From Oscheius dolichura (lineage: Eukaryota > Nematoda > Chromadorea > Rhabditida > Rhabditidae), in contig OW051497.1 of NCBI GenBank assembly GCA_932521035.1, forward strand, positions 7,440,001-7,504,000: a stretch of DNA of 64,000 nt, given 5' to 3'. Made by a program: the position numbers and the translations under genes. Shown here one piece after another: positions 48,797 to 61,552 of this stretch; the first letter of the stretch is position 1, and each line of letters begins with the position of its first letter. The notes beneath the pieces were generated by a model. The model saw only the letters and a program-made list of their open reading frames with translations. It did no database searches and had not been told where the DNA came from.

Positions 48797-50735
48797 ATGG
48801 CAAACCGAATGCAAACTAAGGTCTGGTCAGTGTGGAACCATTACAAAACTGTCAGTTTTTGGTGTCATCTTCATTTAGTTATGCCTCTTTCAGATTGATT
48901 CTTTAGCCTCGCCAGCGGAACTAAAACGGCTAGGAGAACACAAATACTCTGCAGTAGACAACAGCTGGCTGGATGAACTCTGCATGAAAAAGTGAGGGCT
49001 TTCTTCCTTTGATCTTTATTGACTCGTGTATTTACAGATGGTGGGAATATGTCATCACATGGTGCCCGATGTGGATAGCTCCGAATCTTATCACCTTTAT
49101 TGGATTAATTATTAACTTATGTACAGTTCTTATTCTAGGAAGTTATTCGTATTCGGCAACAGAGTCGGTAGGCCCAATTTCTTTTTGCTTTCCATTAGTT
49201 TCAATCCATTTTGCGATCAAGAAGCAATCATGAGCCTGTCCTCTAAAATACACGATCAGATTTTTTATGGATAAACGAGTTATCTAGAAAAGGGCGGCGA
49301 ATTGCTTTGCACAAACCCCTTTAGATTTCTCAAGTTTTCCAACGCTTACTTTTGAAAGCATACCTTCCGTTCCTAGTTAGAGATCCTTCTCGGCTTTAAA
49401 TGGCCCTGTAATTCTGCGCAGTCCACCCTCTGTCAAGGACAGAGTGAGGCGTTTCACTGCAGACCTCCCTCGACGGTACCCGTCTAAGTTTCATCGCAAT
49501 GACTTATCTGTTTTCTAATTGTTTGGCTGTGTACCACTGTGGCAATAACACGAAAACCCTAAAGACGACTAATTTTAGGCACCCTCATGGGCTTATATTC
49601 AAGCAGCGTTAGGACTATTCCTCTACCAGACACTTGATGCCATCGACGGGAAACAAGCCCGCCGTACGGGTTCTAGCTCCCCTCTGGGAGAACTCTTCGA
49701 CCACGGTTGTGACTCCATGACACAAGGTAAACTTCCTTCTCCGCCTTCATAATGTAAACTTTTCCAGTCTTCGTTACTCTGAATATCTGCTACGCCTTGT
49801 CATTGGGAAGAATTCCAAACGGTGTGATGATGGTTAATATCATTTCGGTTGTTATGTATTACTGTGCACATTGGTCTACTTATTGTACGGGGCACTTGCA
49901 GTTCGCCAAGTAAGGATTATCTTCTTTGATACAGCATTGTTCAGGTTTGATGTCACTGAAGCTCAAATGACTGTGATCGCCGTCCTTCTGGCTACTTCTC
50001 TGTTTGGAAACGGGTTATGGGTTGCTCGACTTGTAAGAGAATATCTATTGGTAGCTCTTACAGTTTAATTTCAGATCTCCTGGGTAGAAGTGGGCCATTT
50101 GATAGTCTTCGGCTCCTTGATCGGCTCCCTCTTTCAAATCTTCAAATATCTCAAGATTATCTTCAGCGGTGGAGCGGGAAAGAACGGCTCCACAATTGCT
50201 GTAAGTCGTTCTCCCTTCTCTTTCTTAAGAAGAATATAAACAGGGCACATCGGTGTTATTCCCACTGTTTCCTCTTCTCATGGTCATTATCCCCTTCGTC
50301 ATGATTTATACGAAATCTCTCTCAAACACGTATGATGAGCACATTACCTTGTTCATGTTGTGCATGGGAGCTGTAGGTGAGTTGTTGTGGCCCGGCGTCA
50401 AATCTTAGTTATACAATTAATTTTCAGGTGCCAAAGCAACAAATCGACTGGTAATTGCTCACATGAGTAAAAGTGAACTGCGGTTATGGGATTGGATCTA
50501 CATGGGCCCGATGGTCATCATGTTGAATCAGTATTATGACTTTTACTTCGACGAGTACATTCTACTAATCATTGTTACTGTGAGTCCTTTAAGAAATTTG
50601 AGCTCAAGAGTGGTTTAGATCTATTGCTATGCTTCTCTACTCATTTTCTGTACAGTAGTTTGTCGGCAATTCTGTGAATACTTCAATATTTACTGCTTTA
50701 CCTTAGGAAAGCGACAAGAAGTCAAGTCGAAATGA
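48797..50735 (+). CDS. CEPT1: Choline/ethanolamine phosphotransferase (CDP-alcohol family)
   Basis: ATG at 48797 (MANRMQTK, then spliced to [20 protein letters not shown]), TGA at 50733-50735. The enzyme makes phosphatidylcholine or phosphatidylethanolamine from CDP-alcohols and diacylglycerol in ER/Golgi membranes. The signature D-x2-DG-x2-AR-x8-G-x3-D-x3-D is intact as [22 protein letters not shown]. Other matching blocks are [45 protein letters not shown]-like [26 protein letters not shown] and [20 protein letters not shown]. About ten membrane helices are predicted. A roughly 410-bp intron (49168-49580) separates the first helices from the catalytic exon; the others are about 45 nt. Choline versus ethanolamine preference cannot be read from the sequence. 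Confidence 0.92.
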
Positions 50736-52425
50736 CTAGTAAGAGACAGGAATATGTACATTTAAAGAGGGGTTAGATTGCAGAGGACGACATCTACAGC
50801 ATGTGACAAAGAGAGAGCAGGGTCGCCTAGTCAGGAAAATGCTCACATAGTCTTGTTATTGTTAACGTGTATTTTTTTGTATTTAAATTTGCCCCCGCCT
50901 TGTCCACCGCGAGAGAGAAAGAGAATTGCGTTCTTGTACAGAGTCAAACAAAGAGATGGTTCACTAAATTCTGTTGATCACTTTCGACCCCAAAGGCGAC
51001 TGGATAGGGCCAGTTTAGGACGAAGAAGTTCAGCTTTGGCTACCCGGTGCATGGCGTCAGTCGTGGTGGTGCCGATTGGTTCCTAGAATACATAGCTATT
51101 TGTCACACGAAAAACAATTAAATGAACGCACCTGTACAGATTCATCAGAATCTGTAACAACCTCTTCAAAGGGGGCATAAACGTTTTGACCGAAGAGCGG
51201 AGAAGGATAGAGATCAACGGCGGTTGGGAGGTGCTAAAAGTGCTTAATTTCGCGGGGCTTTTGGCTCTCATACCGAAATATCGTATTGAGACCGCTTGCC
51301 CCAACGAATACTGGAACGTCGGATAGAGTCGGCAACATCTCGTTTTCCCCAGAAACGGCTAGATCCTCGAAGCATTTGTGGGGAAACGGACTTTGTCTAA
51401 ACGCCGTAATTAGTTCTCAAAGAGGTAAATTTCCTTACCATGGCTCTTTTCCCCCATCGAATACTTGCCTTTCTGATCTGCTCGGGAGAAAATCTCTTGC
51501 CAAATGGTAGTTCCATATTATTATTCATCATCAATTGGTCTGACTGCAAAAATATACTCATCATATTCCTAGGACCGCTTTTAGAGTCAGGGAATCTCAT
51601 CTACATGGTAAACGTTTTCTCATTTTTTCTGATTAATATGGTGACGAGAATCACATCTTTTTTCTCTCCCAAAAGTAGCTCATCGGATGCATAAAATCGC
51701 TTGCTTGCGTTGGCGTAAGTCTCCTAATGTAAATCACGTCACAATTCTTCATTATTGGCCAGCCGTTAAGAGGAGGACAAAGGACGGGGAAGAACTCACC
51801 GGAGGAAGTACACCTTTGCTGTCCTCTTCCATGAAACAAGGTTCCTGCAAATTGAGGATATTATTAAAGATACACATTCTATTTCTGCGTTTTTGATGGA
51901 CAGTTGTGCTTAAGGTGCCATTTTAGCTGCTAAGGTTTTTATCCTAAAACGCAATAAATCGTCTCTTCTATTGCGTTGGATGCCTGCCAAAAGGGTGGGG
52001 GTGTTAATTCATCTGAGGAACAGAAGAAGCTTCACTCTGGGATTCTTTAAGAACGATTTCAGGAGCGCATCTTCAAGGACGACCCCATCCGTGTATCAAG
52101 TCATAAAATGTTGAATATATAGATTCTGTCTGCATTGACCGGGTCTAGCTTCTGCCCTGTTTGAATAGGCCCTAGATCATTTTACAACTGGAGAATGGTA
52201 CGACAAATGACATGAGAGGTTTATAAGGGTAAAGGAGAGTATTCTTACCTGGGAGCAGGTTGCGACTATGCAGCCCAGAAGAGAGGCAAAGACCGCGAGG
52301 AGTCGCATCTCGCTTTCGAATAACAGCCAAGGGCGGTGCGGTGAGACCACTGTAAGAAGGGCGGCATATATTAATTATGACAGGTGAAAATAACCGAACG
52401 AAGTGATTTGAGAGTGATACGGAAT

Positions 52426-52454
52426 AGATATTCCCCATTTAGCGGGGAATATCT
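52426..52454. repeat. Perfect 11-bp hairpin
   Basis: AGATATTCCCC (52426-52436), a 7-nt loop ATTTAGC, and the exact complement GGGGAATATCT (52444-52454). It lies in intergenic DNA with no following T run that would suggest a Pol III terminator. It could be a DNA palindrome, a protein-binding site or chance. Confidence 0.6.
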
Positions 52455-54241
52455 GAATTCATCATGTGGAGAAAGGCTGTTTTCAATAAATTCTCTAGCA
52501 GGTGAAACGGGGAAGGGGAGAAGCTCTCATCTGGCCAAGATGATGTGTGTTTTTAAAATTAAGGCCGCCTGGGAGGAGATGTTATGTAAGGCTTTTATGA
52601 GCCCATCTCTGACACAAATGAGGGGAAAATAAGAAAGCTCATCAACTACTAAAACTCCTACACTAGGTAAGCAATTGACTTCGAATGAAGTCGCGGGAGG
52701 ATTAGGTCAACTGTTTTAAAGTGAGGAGCACAAATAAAAATAATACATATTCAACCTATGAGGCCTATGGGGAATACTCTCTTTGTTTTCTCTCACAATC
52801 AGGTATAACATCCGTTAACAACATTTTGACATCATACCAGTTTCCTTTCCAGAGAATCCCCGGACAAACAATAACAGTCAGTTTGTTCTAGATGTCCCCA
52901 GGCTTATCAGAATTTACTATAAATCTGCTCTTTGTGATGCCCGAAACCAACATCTGTGAATTATTTGCGACAAGAAAGGAATTTGGCAACGTCGACATTG
53001 AACAGAATGGTTAACGAATCTCTTTCGACCTCAATTGTTTACAGATTTTCGTTAAGGTAAATATTTTCCTGTGTTGGGGAGCATTTTGCGTTTCTTTGAA
53101 CTTGGAGCATCTTTTTTCCTATGGTATAAAAAGATTATGCCATAATTTATCTACAGCTGCAAGAGCAAGGGAAAGAGCTAAAAAAGTCGCGGTACATTAA
53201 CCTCAAGTTGAACATAGTATAAGGTTCAAACTTCAAGGATCACTCCTATTTTTTTTCTTTAAATGGGAACGTCATTTTGAATTAGAAGTTAAGGGCTACA
53301 GTAATAGAGTTCGACCTCTAAACGCGTCACAGCAAAAAAGACACTGCGTCACAGCAAAAAGAAAGGCGAAGTGCGCAAGTTTTCAAATTTTGATGATTGC
53401 CGGTTTAAATATTCACTAGTCGGGTGCCAAACAAACCTTCCGCCTTTTAACACTTTAATAAGCGTTTTTCAAACCCGTGACTAAACAGCAGACAAGGCGT
53501 TAAACGTGGTTCCGGTCAGTCGACGCGGAAGCAGACTTCAGGAAACTGTGGGGGCACGATTTTCCCGGGATTTTGAAGTAACTGCAGGAGCAAGGCTCTC
53601 ACCCTTTGGTGGATTATTATGCTGCAACTTTAACATTCGATTCTTGCAACCTGAACAACCTCGAGCTTCCGGTTCTACAGTAGGATTTCTAGACTTTTGA
53701 GAATTCCTATAAGGGTTGGAGAAAAGGAAGGAGAGGGGTCGATCAGATAATCATAATCATTATTGTTTTGACGAATTTTTAATGTGTTCGAAGACGTTTG
53801 TTGGGTTAACTACGCAATACAGTGGAAAATATTATGAAGATAATATGCCCCCTGATAATCAACCTCAGAATTACCGATTGCGGAGGAGTCAAAATGAGTC
53901 CTATGCACTTTTGGTTCATTAGAGTATTTGCCAACAATACAGGCCCCGAGACAATTGGTCGAAATTAGGCTTTGGACTGTTCTTTCCCCTCAAAGGTCAG
54001 GTACCCTTTTATCAATTATATCAGTCTGGAGAATGAGACATTTCCAACGGGGCCAAGTATAGACCTATTACAAATGGCGGCGAATAAACGCCATTGCAGG
54101 TGGTATTCCTGATGATTTCTATGAACTACAGCTGTAAAAAAGAATGGTGATTTCCGACGAAAATAGGGAAATTGAAACGACGACGAGGAAGACGGGCATT
54201 TTAAATGAGAATTTATACAAATGACGTTGAGAGACTGACAT

Positions 54242-54247
54242 TTTATT
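54242..54247 (-). terminator. Poly(A) signal of the UGT gene
   Basis: Reverse-strand AATAAA (tttatt on the plus strand) 52 nt past the UGT stop codon. It supports the chosen last exon. Confidence 0.6.
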
Positions 54248-54298
54248 TAACGGAAGTAAAAGACGTTAACCCGGAGAGAAACAATTAAGAAAGTGTAT

Positions 54299-56751
54299 TC
54301 AGTATGAGATCAAAACAGCCAGCACCGAGAGGATAAACGCCAAATCCATGAAATAATACTGTAGCCAATTGAGATACATCCCTTTCCGCTTAAAAGTCGG
54401 ATAGCGGTCTTTATGTTTAAGTGAGCGCCTAGTCGCCCATGAGACCAATTCTTGGCTGGAAGCGGGCCGGTCCAACATGAATCCTTTTATCCGAATTGCA
54501 TTCTTCTTGTATTTACTGTTTTCTGAAAATATTATTCTTGGTCTTTAAAGGAGTTGTTTTCTGTTTATCCGCTTGTTTTATAGTCAGGGAGCAATTGTTT
54601 GGCGAGGGTGTATCAACAGCACCCTGGGACATAGACGGTGGTGGAATGTTTTTAGTTCAAAGATGAATACGCAATTAGGGACTGGTACCTAGGGGAGAAA
54701 GATCTCATTGGTTAATCAAGGGAGGGGTAGGTACTCCAAATTAAGTTAAGGTGTTCTTTGGCACAATCTAGACTCGTGAGAAGGAGAGTTATTATCTGTC
54801 TCTTGCATTCCATGACTTCGAGTACAACAAACAAATACAGCAATTAATTAGCTCTCTGGAATGTTAGACATTCGACATAAAATGAATAAATGTTAGGGAT
54901 TTTCTGGCTGGGGAGAATTTTTAATGGGAAAGGGTAAACGCAGACATTTAACTTGCAGAGCATTCGGTTAACCAACGAAATATTCCAAAAAAACTAAACA
55001 TAAGTGGCAGTGCCCTTGTACCTGGGAAAAAGCTTGTACAACTCGCTAGAGAATAGTTTTGTTTTTATTCAAAGAGGGTCCCTATGCGATAAGCTTTATC
55101 TGTCTCTGTCATCCCTCGCTCTATGTAAAATGTTGTTAGGTGTGCTTACCTGCAATGTTTAAGATAGCCTCCACGAGTAAATCTGCGGTGATTTCATACT
55201 TATTAATAATCTCTCCAAAGCCCATCTGCCTTGCCATTTCAGAATTGTGAGACTGTTCGGCGAACATCGGCATGTACACAGCAGGAACTGTACCACAGAC
55301 CGTATCTTTCATGCTAAAGGTTTCCGGGGATCAAACAACTGTCAATAAAGTCTACCTCTTCAACCCGCCGTGACTCACAAAAGCCACTGTCTTATTATGG
55401 TTCAAAATCTCCTTCTGGGGTGCCCAATTTGTTACCTTGCAGTTTGATCCAATGCTACCCAATTGTTCCATTCTCCCGTTAAAGGCAAACACAAATCTAA
55501 AGAACCAGACATTATCAGACAAAAAAAAACACCTGTAGTCTTTTAATCGGTTAATGGCTTCGAGAAATGCCTGAACAATGTTGTCTGGTGCCATCTCCCA
55601 CATGACATTGGTTCCAAATGCGATTAAAATCGTGCCTTTGGATTTTGAATCTTCGAGAAATTCTATATAATCCTCTGGCAGCGGCTCTCCTTTATTTTCA
55701 GGGCAGTAATAACCAACGTGCAAGATTTCATTTCCAGCTGAAAAGGGGAAAGATCCTATAAATGCGAGCTGGGCTTACTGCTCGCTGGCCAGACAAGAGG
55801 GTTCATCTCGTCTATAAAGTAGAAGGAGGCTTCTCTCCCTAGTCTGCCCAGACGGAAGCTGTCGTATCCCAATAATTTCAAACCCTAAAAGTGCAAGTGA
55901 AGATTATGAAGGAGTAAAGCACATGCCTCAACCGCCACGAAACTGGTGTAGTACCATATTCCGGGGTAAATAATCCCTGCGTGCGTAACCGTCTTCAGCC
56001 GGCTAATGAAAGATGTCACGTCAAAGACTTCTTTTTCCTGGATAAACATTGAGGGACGGTGAAGAAGATTCCCATCTAAAGAGAGATTAAGTTAGAAAAA
56101 AAGTAAGAATCCGTTGCCTACCGACAGCCAGGTGCGTCCTCATCGGGTTCATCTGTACACACGTTGCCATCATGATAAAAGGGGCCCCCTTCTCCTTCGT
56201 CTTCAGGACGATTGCATAAGAAGCTACAGCAAATAACTCGTCTCCTATAGCCAGATCCCAGTTTGTACCCAGTACGTCTATAAGCTGAACTTTTCTCAGA
56301 TGGATCATAGCGAGCAAAACACACCTTATCTTTATGTAAGGTGTACATATCCACCAGTGCTTTATCCCCGCTTGTCCAAACTCTTGGGAAATCCCAAGGT
56401 TTGTAGGTGTGGAACCACATGGCCGGGATGATTACTTTTTGCAGAATTATACTCTCTGAAGGCACGAACATAAATATTAAATATTTCGAAACTAACCGGG
56501 CAACTGGCAGTAGGTATTGGTTATTTTACTGGGGTATTTAAACGACGTATTTTTACTATTGCTCTCTAAAAAGTGGACTTCATGGCCGTCGTTTACCATC
56601 CTTTAACGAATTTTTATGGTAAGGAAGGCGCCTACCTTATGGCTACCGGCAGCATACTACCGATATGACTGCTTGACGCATGCATGCCATTGTATATAAT
56701 CCGGGCAGGGGAGACCAGTGGCAAAAGCGATAAGAAGAGGTTGAAAAGCAT
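54299..56751 (-). CDS. UDP-glycosyltransferase (GT1 / UGT family), membrane-bound
   Basis: ATG at 56751, TGA at 54301-54299. The N-terminus is a signal peptide (MLFNLFLSLLPLVSPAR) leading to SSSHIGSMLPVAIRMVNDG and HEVHFLESN, the family's N-terminal beta strand. Middle blocks are WDLAIGDELFAVASYAIVL and GAPFIMMATCVQMNP. The donor-binding half has HVGYYCPENKGEPLPED, SKGTILIAFGTNVMWE, VTNWAPQKEILNH, VAFVSHGGLKR, GTVPAVYMPMFAEQ and RQMGFGEIINKYEITAD. The last exon (54532 to 54299) has RPASSQELVSWATRRSLKH and a transmembrane helix FMDLAFILSVLAVLISY. The protein is therefore full length. UGTs conjugate sugars from UDP-sugar to small lipophilic molecules in the ER lumen. The SHGG step keeps key UDP-contact residues. 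Introns include a 35-nt one (56601-56635) and a roughly 615-bp one before the last exon. Confidence 0.9.
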
Positions 56752-57918
56752 GTGTTATATAAAGTTCTGAAAAAAACTAGATAAGGTTAGGAATTCGGTG
56801 GCTGATCGCATAGAGTGGTAAAGGTCCTTTTTGGTCCCTACCTTATCGGTGCCCCCGTTATCGTATGGGGACTCCTCGGGTCTCGTTCGATTGCCGATCT
56901 CATGGTCGAGCAGGAGTGACCAGAGTTCTCAAGATAGAAAGAGTTATCAGATGTAGATGACGATACAGGAAAAAGCTGCTTTTTATGTTATTGTTAATCG
57001 TGCTTAAAATCGATAAAGCAAGTGGTTGCAGATACACGTCGACTGACTTTTGAGATATTTCGCTTTCAACTTCCTGGTTCCTTGCCGTGACATCAACATT
57101 ATATTATGCTTTGTATTTTTTCCTTTGGTTCTTAGCCGTGGTGCCATTTCAACTAATCCCATCTTTTGTACCCCTTTTAAATGCCACCCTCCGGCGGAAT
57201 ATAGGGGCCAGAACACGTCTACTTCCATGGCGCCTGGAATAATCTTCCTCTTGCACCTGGGATTGCACAAGAAAAGATTCTCCTACCGAAAATGAGAAAG
57301 AGAGTAATATCTATGCAACCAGCTGGTCCCAACACGCATGGGATACTCACCCCCCGAAGTAGCCTCTTCTTTAAATAAAAAGGCGGCAAACAAACAACTC
57401 TTCCAAGAAAATGTTGCAAGCTTCCTCTTCCCCAAGGGTTGATTATTGCAAAAACACCGCTTTTTATGTTCTGACTATTCAAGTTGTTTTCTAGAAGCTT
57501 TGAACCTTTGAGCTTGCTTTCATTCCCAACATTATTGACCTGTATAAAAACTTCGGATTACGGTAGCAGAAGCTTTTTTTCCTGTCGATTATTGACGATA
57601 ATAAAATGAAATGACTGCTGCTCTGGGTGAAAATACAATTTGACTGCCTCTTGTTCTTGAAAACGCCTTAAAAGTACAGCCCCCATTAGGGCAACTACGT
57701 CAGTGTCAGACTGTGATGTCCACTTTCTCTTGCATCTCTCCTTCTCCACTGGTCACTTCTTGCCTTATCATTTTCTCCTTTAGAGTGTGTGGAGGAGTCC
57801 TTTTTCTCCGGCTAATCTTGCCCTATGTCAAGTCTCTGATAAACTGACCACTACCTCTCCGTGTCAATCGATTTGTAGAAAAGAAGACGACGGGCTGTGT
57901 CTCTTCCTCTCGGAATAA
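56752..57918. promoter_or_regulatory. Divergent intergenic region UGT / nuclear receptor
   Basis: About 1.2 kb between two head-to-head starts (56751 minus and 57919 plus). No named element or direct-repeat hormone response element (AGGTCA pair) was identified by eye. Open frames on the minus strand (57270-57004, 57482-57219) lack domain signal. Confidence 0.4.
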
Positions 57919-60900
57919 ATGGAGCCACCCTACCATCGGGATTGGCATCAACCGTTTTATGACCCGCGGTGAGTTTAATATCTGTCATCACCAAAGACTA
58001 TTTTATGTGGGATCTATGTCATTTTCTTTTCGGGAATCTTATATTTGAATACACGTCGGCACTTTTAAAGTTTCCGTTGACGATACCCCGCGCGAGGCAG
58101 AACTACGCGCTTCCTTGTCCGCTAGGCTAATCTCTGCGAAATTAATTTTCTCCCTAATAGGAAGCAAGAATTTTCTATGCCTCCCTTTCACAATCCCATT
58201 CAAATCATGCCCACTCTTTATTTTTTGTCCAAATCAGGAAGTGTTAGGAGGTTGAAGTCGGTACCAAGACAACAGCCAGAATAGCGCGATAAGGGGGTTC
58301 CGCGAGGAGAAGAAGAAGACCAAAGCTCCCCCTGCAGGTTACCTGTATGCCTTATCCCCCTGCTGCCGGTACCTTGCCGGCTTGGAGACCGCACCGGATA
58401 GCGTAGAGAGGCTCCGCCCCGCATGACCCCCCGTACCTGCGCAGTGCTTGCTTGCAAATTGTCCGCCAGGGCGACAAGTCCCTTTGACTAATTATCCTCA
58501 TAGAGCATCAGCTGATTTTTGTCCACTAGTTGACAGTTTTCTCAATTTGGTAGGGTCGGGCTTGTTTGGAAAAGCCGTTTGTTTTTCATGTCTCCTGTGC
58601 CAAATCCCTACCAAACGCTTAAGAAATCCTGCCGTACTTCATGTTTATTAGTTAAGAAGGATATCGAAGTCATCAGAATCTCGATGCACTTCTACCCGTG
58701 TGCACTTTCTCTTCTGGCGTTCCTAGCTAATTGTAGTGTAATACTCAGCGTCCTGCCCTTTCCTTAGCACACCCTCCTACCCGACTATTAATACATATTT
58801 TCAGAATGAATTTTGATCCATTTATTCCGTCACCATCATCACAATCTTCTACAGTATATGATATGCCATTAGTGGGCGAAGTTGCCCCTGACTTCTCTTC
58901 ACGTAAGATGGAATCGCAAACCGTCACACACAGCCCTCATCAAAGGTGGCCGCCCTTTCCGCCTTTACAAGTTGGCAGCCCCTCTTTTCCCGCTTTTAAG
59001 ATAATCTCTTAGCATCACTACCCATTAGGAGTTCAAATTTCTCCGAATACCGTACCCTACGGATATCATCCGCCTATAATAAAAGAAGAGCCATTTTTTT
59101 CTGATGGACCACAACCGTTTGAGCAGTCATTTTGTACTGATCCTGGTAGCGATACGTCATTGAATAGGACAGGTGAGTCCTTCGCGGTAATAAAAAATGA
59201 TTCAAAGCGCATTTTTTTATGTTCTATAGCGTCTGTTCTGTAAACCCCCCTCATAAATTGGCAAAGATGAGCAATAGCTGCGCATTTGTTGTGGCCGGAT
59301 GGACGGGTTGCGCAACAGATCGCATAGGTCCTCCCCCGTCTCTCGCTACCCCAAGGAAGGAAAGAAGAGGCTCTCGCATGAGTAAATCGATATACGCGCG
59401 AGATCGGTACAACCTCTAAGGGCATACATGACTAACTTTTCGTGAGAACAGAGATTTGCAGACGTCTCCTCCTCCTCCGTCTCTCCACCAGATCGACACC
59501 TGCTCGGACCCATGGTGCCCCCGAAGACCGCGCTCTCTTGTAAAGTCTGTGGAGACAAAGCCAGTGGCTACCATTATGGAGTGACATCCTGTGAGGGATG
59601 TAAGGTAAGCAGAGAGGGAACCCCCCTGGGGAGAAGGAAAGGGAACACCCCGCCGAAACTTTCTCGGGCGGTTATCATCTCATCAACATCCCCACACTAT
59701 CACTATCGTCGGAAAGACGTTAAAAACAAGGCATTGCGAGTCCGTTTCATTTTCGATTTGTTCGGGATTCACACAAGAAGATGGCAGAGTGGCTTTCTCA
59801 GCAAGAGAGAGTGTCCCCTTTCCCTATTGGGGATTGACGAGAGGAGAGGGAGAATATTAATTAAGCCCCCCTGTACATAACTGTAACACTCTGCGCCCTC
59901 CCTATTTGCTCATTATTTCCCCTACCCTATCTTGGATAGATAGTTGCGCAATCAACACACAGTGCCGCTCCACATCCACTGCCATCATATTGTCTTTCGA
60001 TGGATGGATTGGGAGAAAGGGAAAAGAATCACGTTGGATATTTTGTATTGCGTAGGCTAGCAGCGAGCCAACTTTTTACAAGTCAGCTGTGCAAACTCTT
60101 TTGGATTACGGTAGCTCCGTGGATTAGCTCGAAATGTGAAAAATTGTTATGACATGCTTTAGGGATTCTTCCGCCGTTCAATCCAACGACGGATGGATTA
60201 CCGCTGTTTGCGTGAAGGAAACTGTACCATAGTGAGGAACAGTCGGAACAGATGCCAACACTGTCGCTTCAAGAAATGTCTCACCGTCGGCATGTCAAAA
60301 GACTGTAGGTTTGAGCAGCTGATCGGGAATTAGATAACTTTTTAGCCGTTCGCTATGGCCGACTGCCACGGAAGGGATCTGCCAAAGAGAATGAGTTGGA
60401 ATCATCAGCATCTTCTGAAAGTGAAGGAAAGCAAGAGTCGTCGCTCTCCCCTGATCAGTCGCCGTCACCCGTGAAAAAGGATCTCTCTGAGGTTTGACGA
60501 GTTCTTTTTCTGGCCTAATGAGGAACGGATTCAGATTGCCAAGCAGATTTACCAGGCCTATCTTGAAACATGCGAGTATACGGACGAAAAGCTCAAAAAT
60601 TGTGTTCTCCGCCCGATTACATTGGTTTGAAACTATTTATTCAAGCTAATGAGCGAGACAATTCTTTAGCTTCCGATAAGATTCGAAGGTCCGCATCATC
60701 ATCTCCCTAGTTCAAAGCTATTTGCCTGGGAACAATTTGCTTTTTACGTGACCCCGCTGCTCAAGTCCATGGTTGAGTTCATCAAACAGATTCCCGGCTT
60801 CAATGGTTTGGATGGAAATGACCAGATGGTCCTTATCAAGGCACGAAGGGTTCATGGCCCCAAATAAGGGAATCTAATTCAGGCCTCAGCCTTTGCCATG

Positions 60901-61552
60901 CTACTGATCCGTGTCTATAGAGGGTTACAGAAGAACGGGCTCCTTATCCCAACGGGGGACCCGAAGATGTACTTGTTGATCCCAATGGATGAGCTGCGAA
61001 TCGTATTAGACTATCCCCTGGCTAATGAAATGGAAATCTATCACAATCTGCTACGGGATTGGAACGTCGGAGAGGAAACGTTGGCCATATTCTTTGGAGT
61101 TGTCCTTACTGCGCCGAGTGAGACGCCCTAATTGAAAAAAAAAACACTGCCGATTACAGCTACTTACTTGACTTTTGCAAACTATGGTGCTGTCCAAAAT
61201 CTTCATATGACCATGATGGAGGCTCTTCATTTTCATGTTAGCTCGCAGCATTCGAGTGAAAAGGAAGACGTTGCCAGGAAGCTTCTCTACTCTCACCACA
61301 ATTTGCGTCAAATCAGTTAGTTTCTCGGGCGAACGCGTCAAAAAATGGTGAAATTCAGCTGTAATGCATCAGGCTCACCAGCAGTATCTTCAAGAGCAAA
61401 TGGCGCATCTTCCTGACCTCTTTGCCGAAATTTTTAACATCGGACCCAGGCCGTATCCTAAATATACGGTAAGCTGGTTATTAAACGAATATATTGACAA
61501 CATTCAGCCGATGACGCCTATTCCGCTCGGACCAATTCATGGCCAGTTCTAA
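57919..61552 (+). CDS. E78: Nuclear receptor, E78-type (NR1E-like)
   Basis: Exon 1 begins at ATG 57919 ([17 protein letters not shown]) and is spliced over an 836-bp intron to [13 protein letters not shown] at 58806, in phase. TAA is at 61550-61552. The DNA-binding domain is [20 protein letters not shown], then after a roughly 560-bp intron [34 protein letters not shown], and the extension [10 protein letters not shown]. The P-box CEGCKG and the SVRYGR extension match E78 better than E75, ROR or DAF-12. A Ser/Glu-rich hinge precedes a ligand-binding domain: [68 protein letters not shown]. An LFAEIF segment near the end fits an AF-2 helix. One LBD intron is GC-AG. E78 relatives act in ecdysteroid-linked developmental timing. 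The choice within NR1 is inferred. Confidence 0.85.

Larger units (their letters stand above)
50736..54298. other. Intergenic region, about 3.5 kb
   Basis: No supported gene. It contains a strong hairpin at 52426-52454 and a doubled word GCGTCACAGCAAAAA near 53,323 and 53,345. Open frames (50778-51086, 52384-52632, 53506-53700) have no domain signal and no consistent splicing. Confidence 0.4.

Noticed and set aside
50778..51086. 102-codon frame after the phosphotransferase gene
   Set aside because: It falls in the expected 3' UTR, has no domain and an unlikely composition.
56118..56471. Apparent frameshift in the UGT gene near 56,290-56,330
   Set aside because: A 44-nt intron (GTGTGT...TTCAG) removes the break and restores a continuous family match, so the gene is not damaged.
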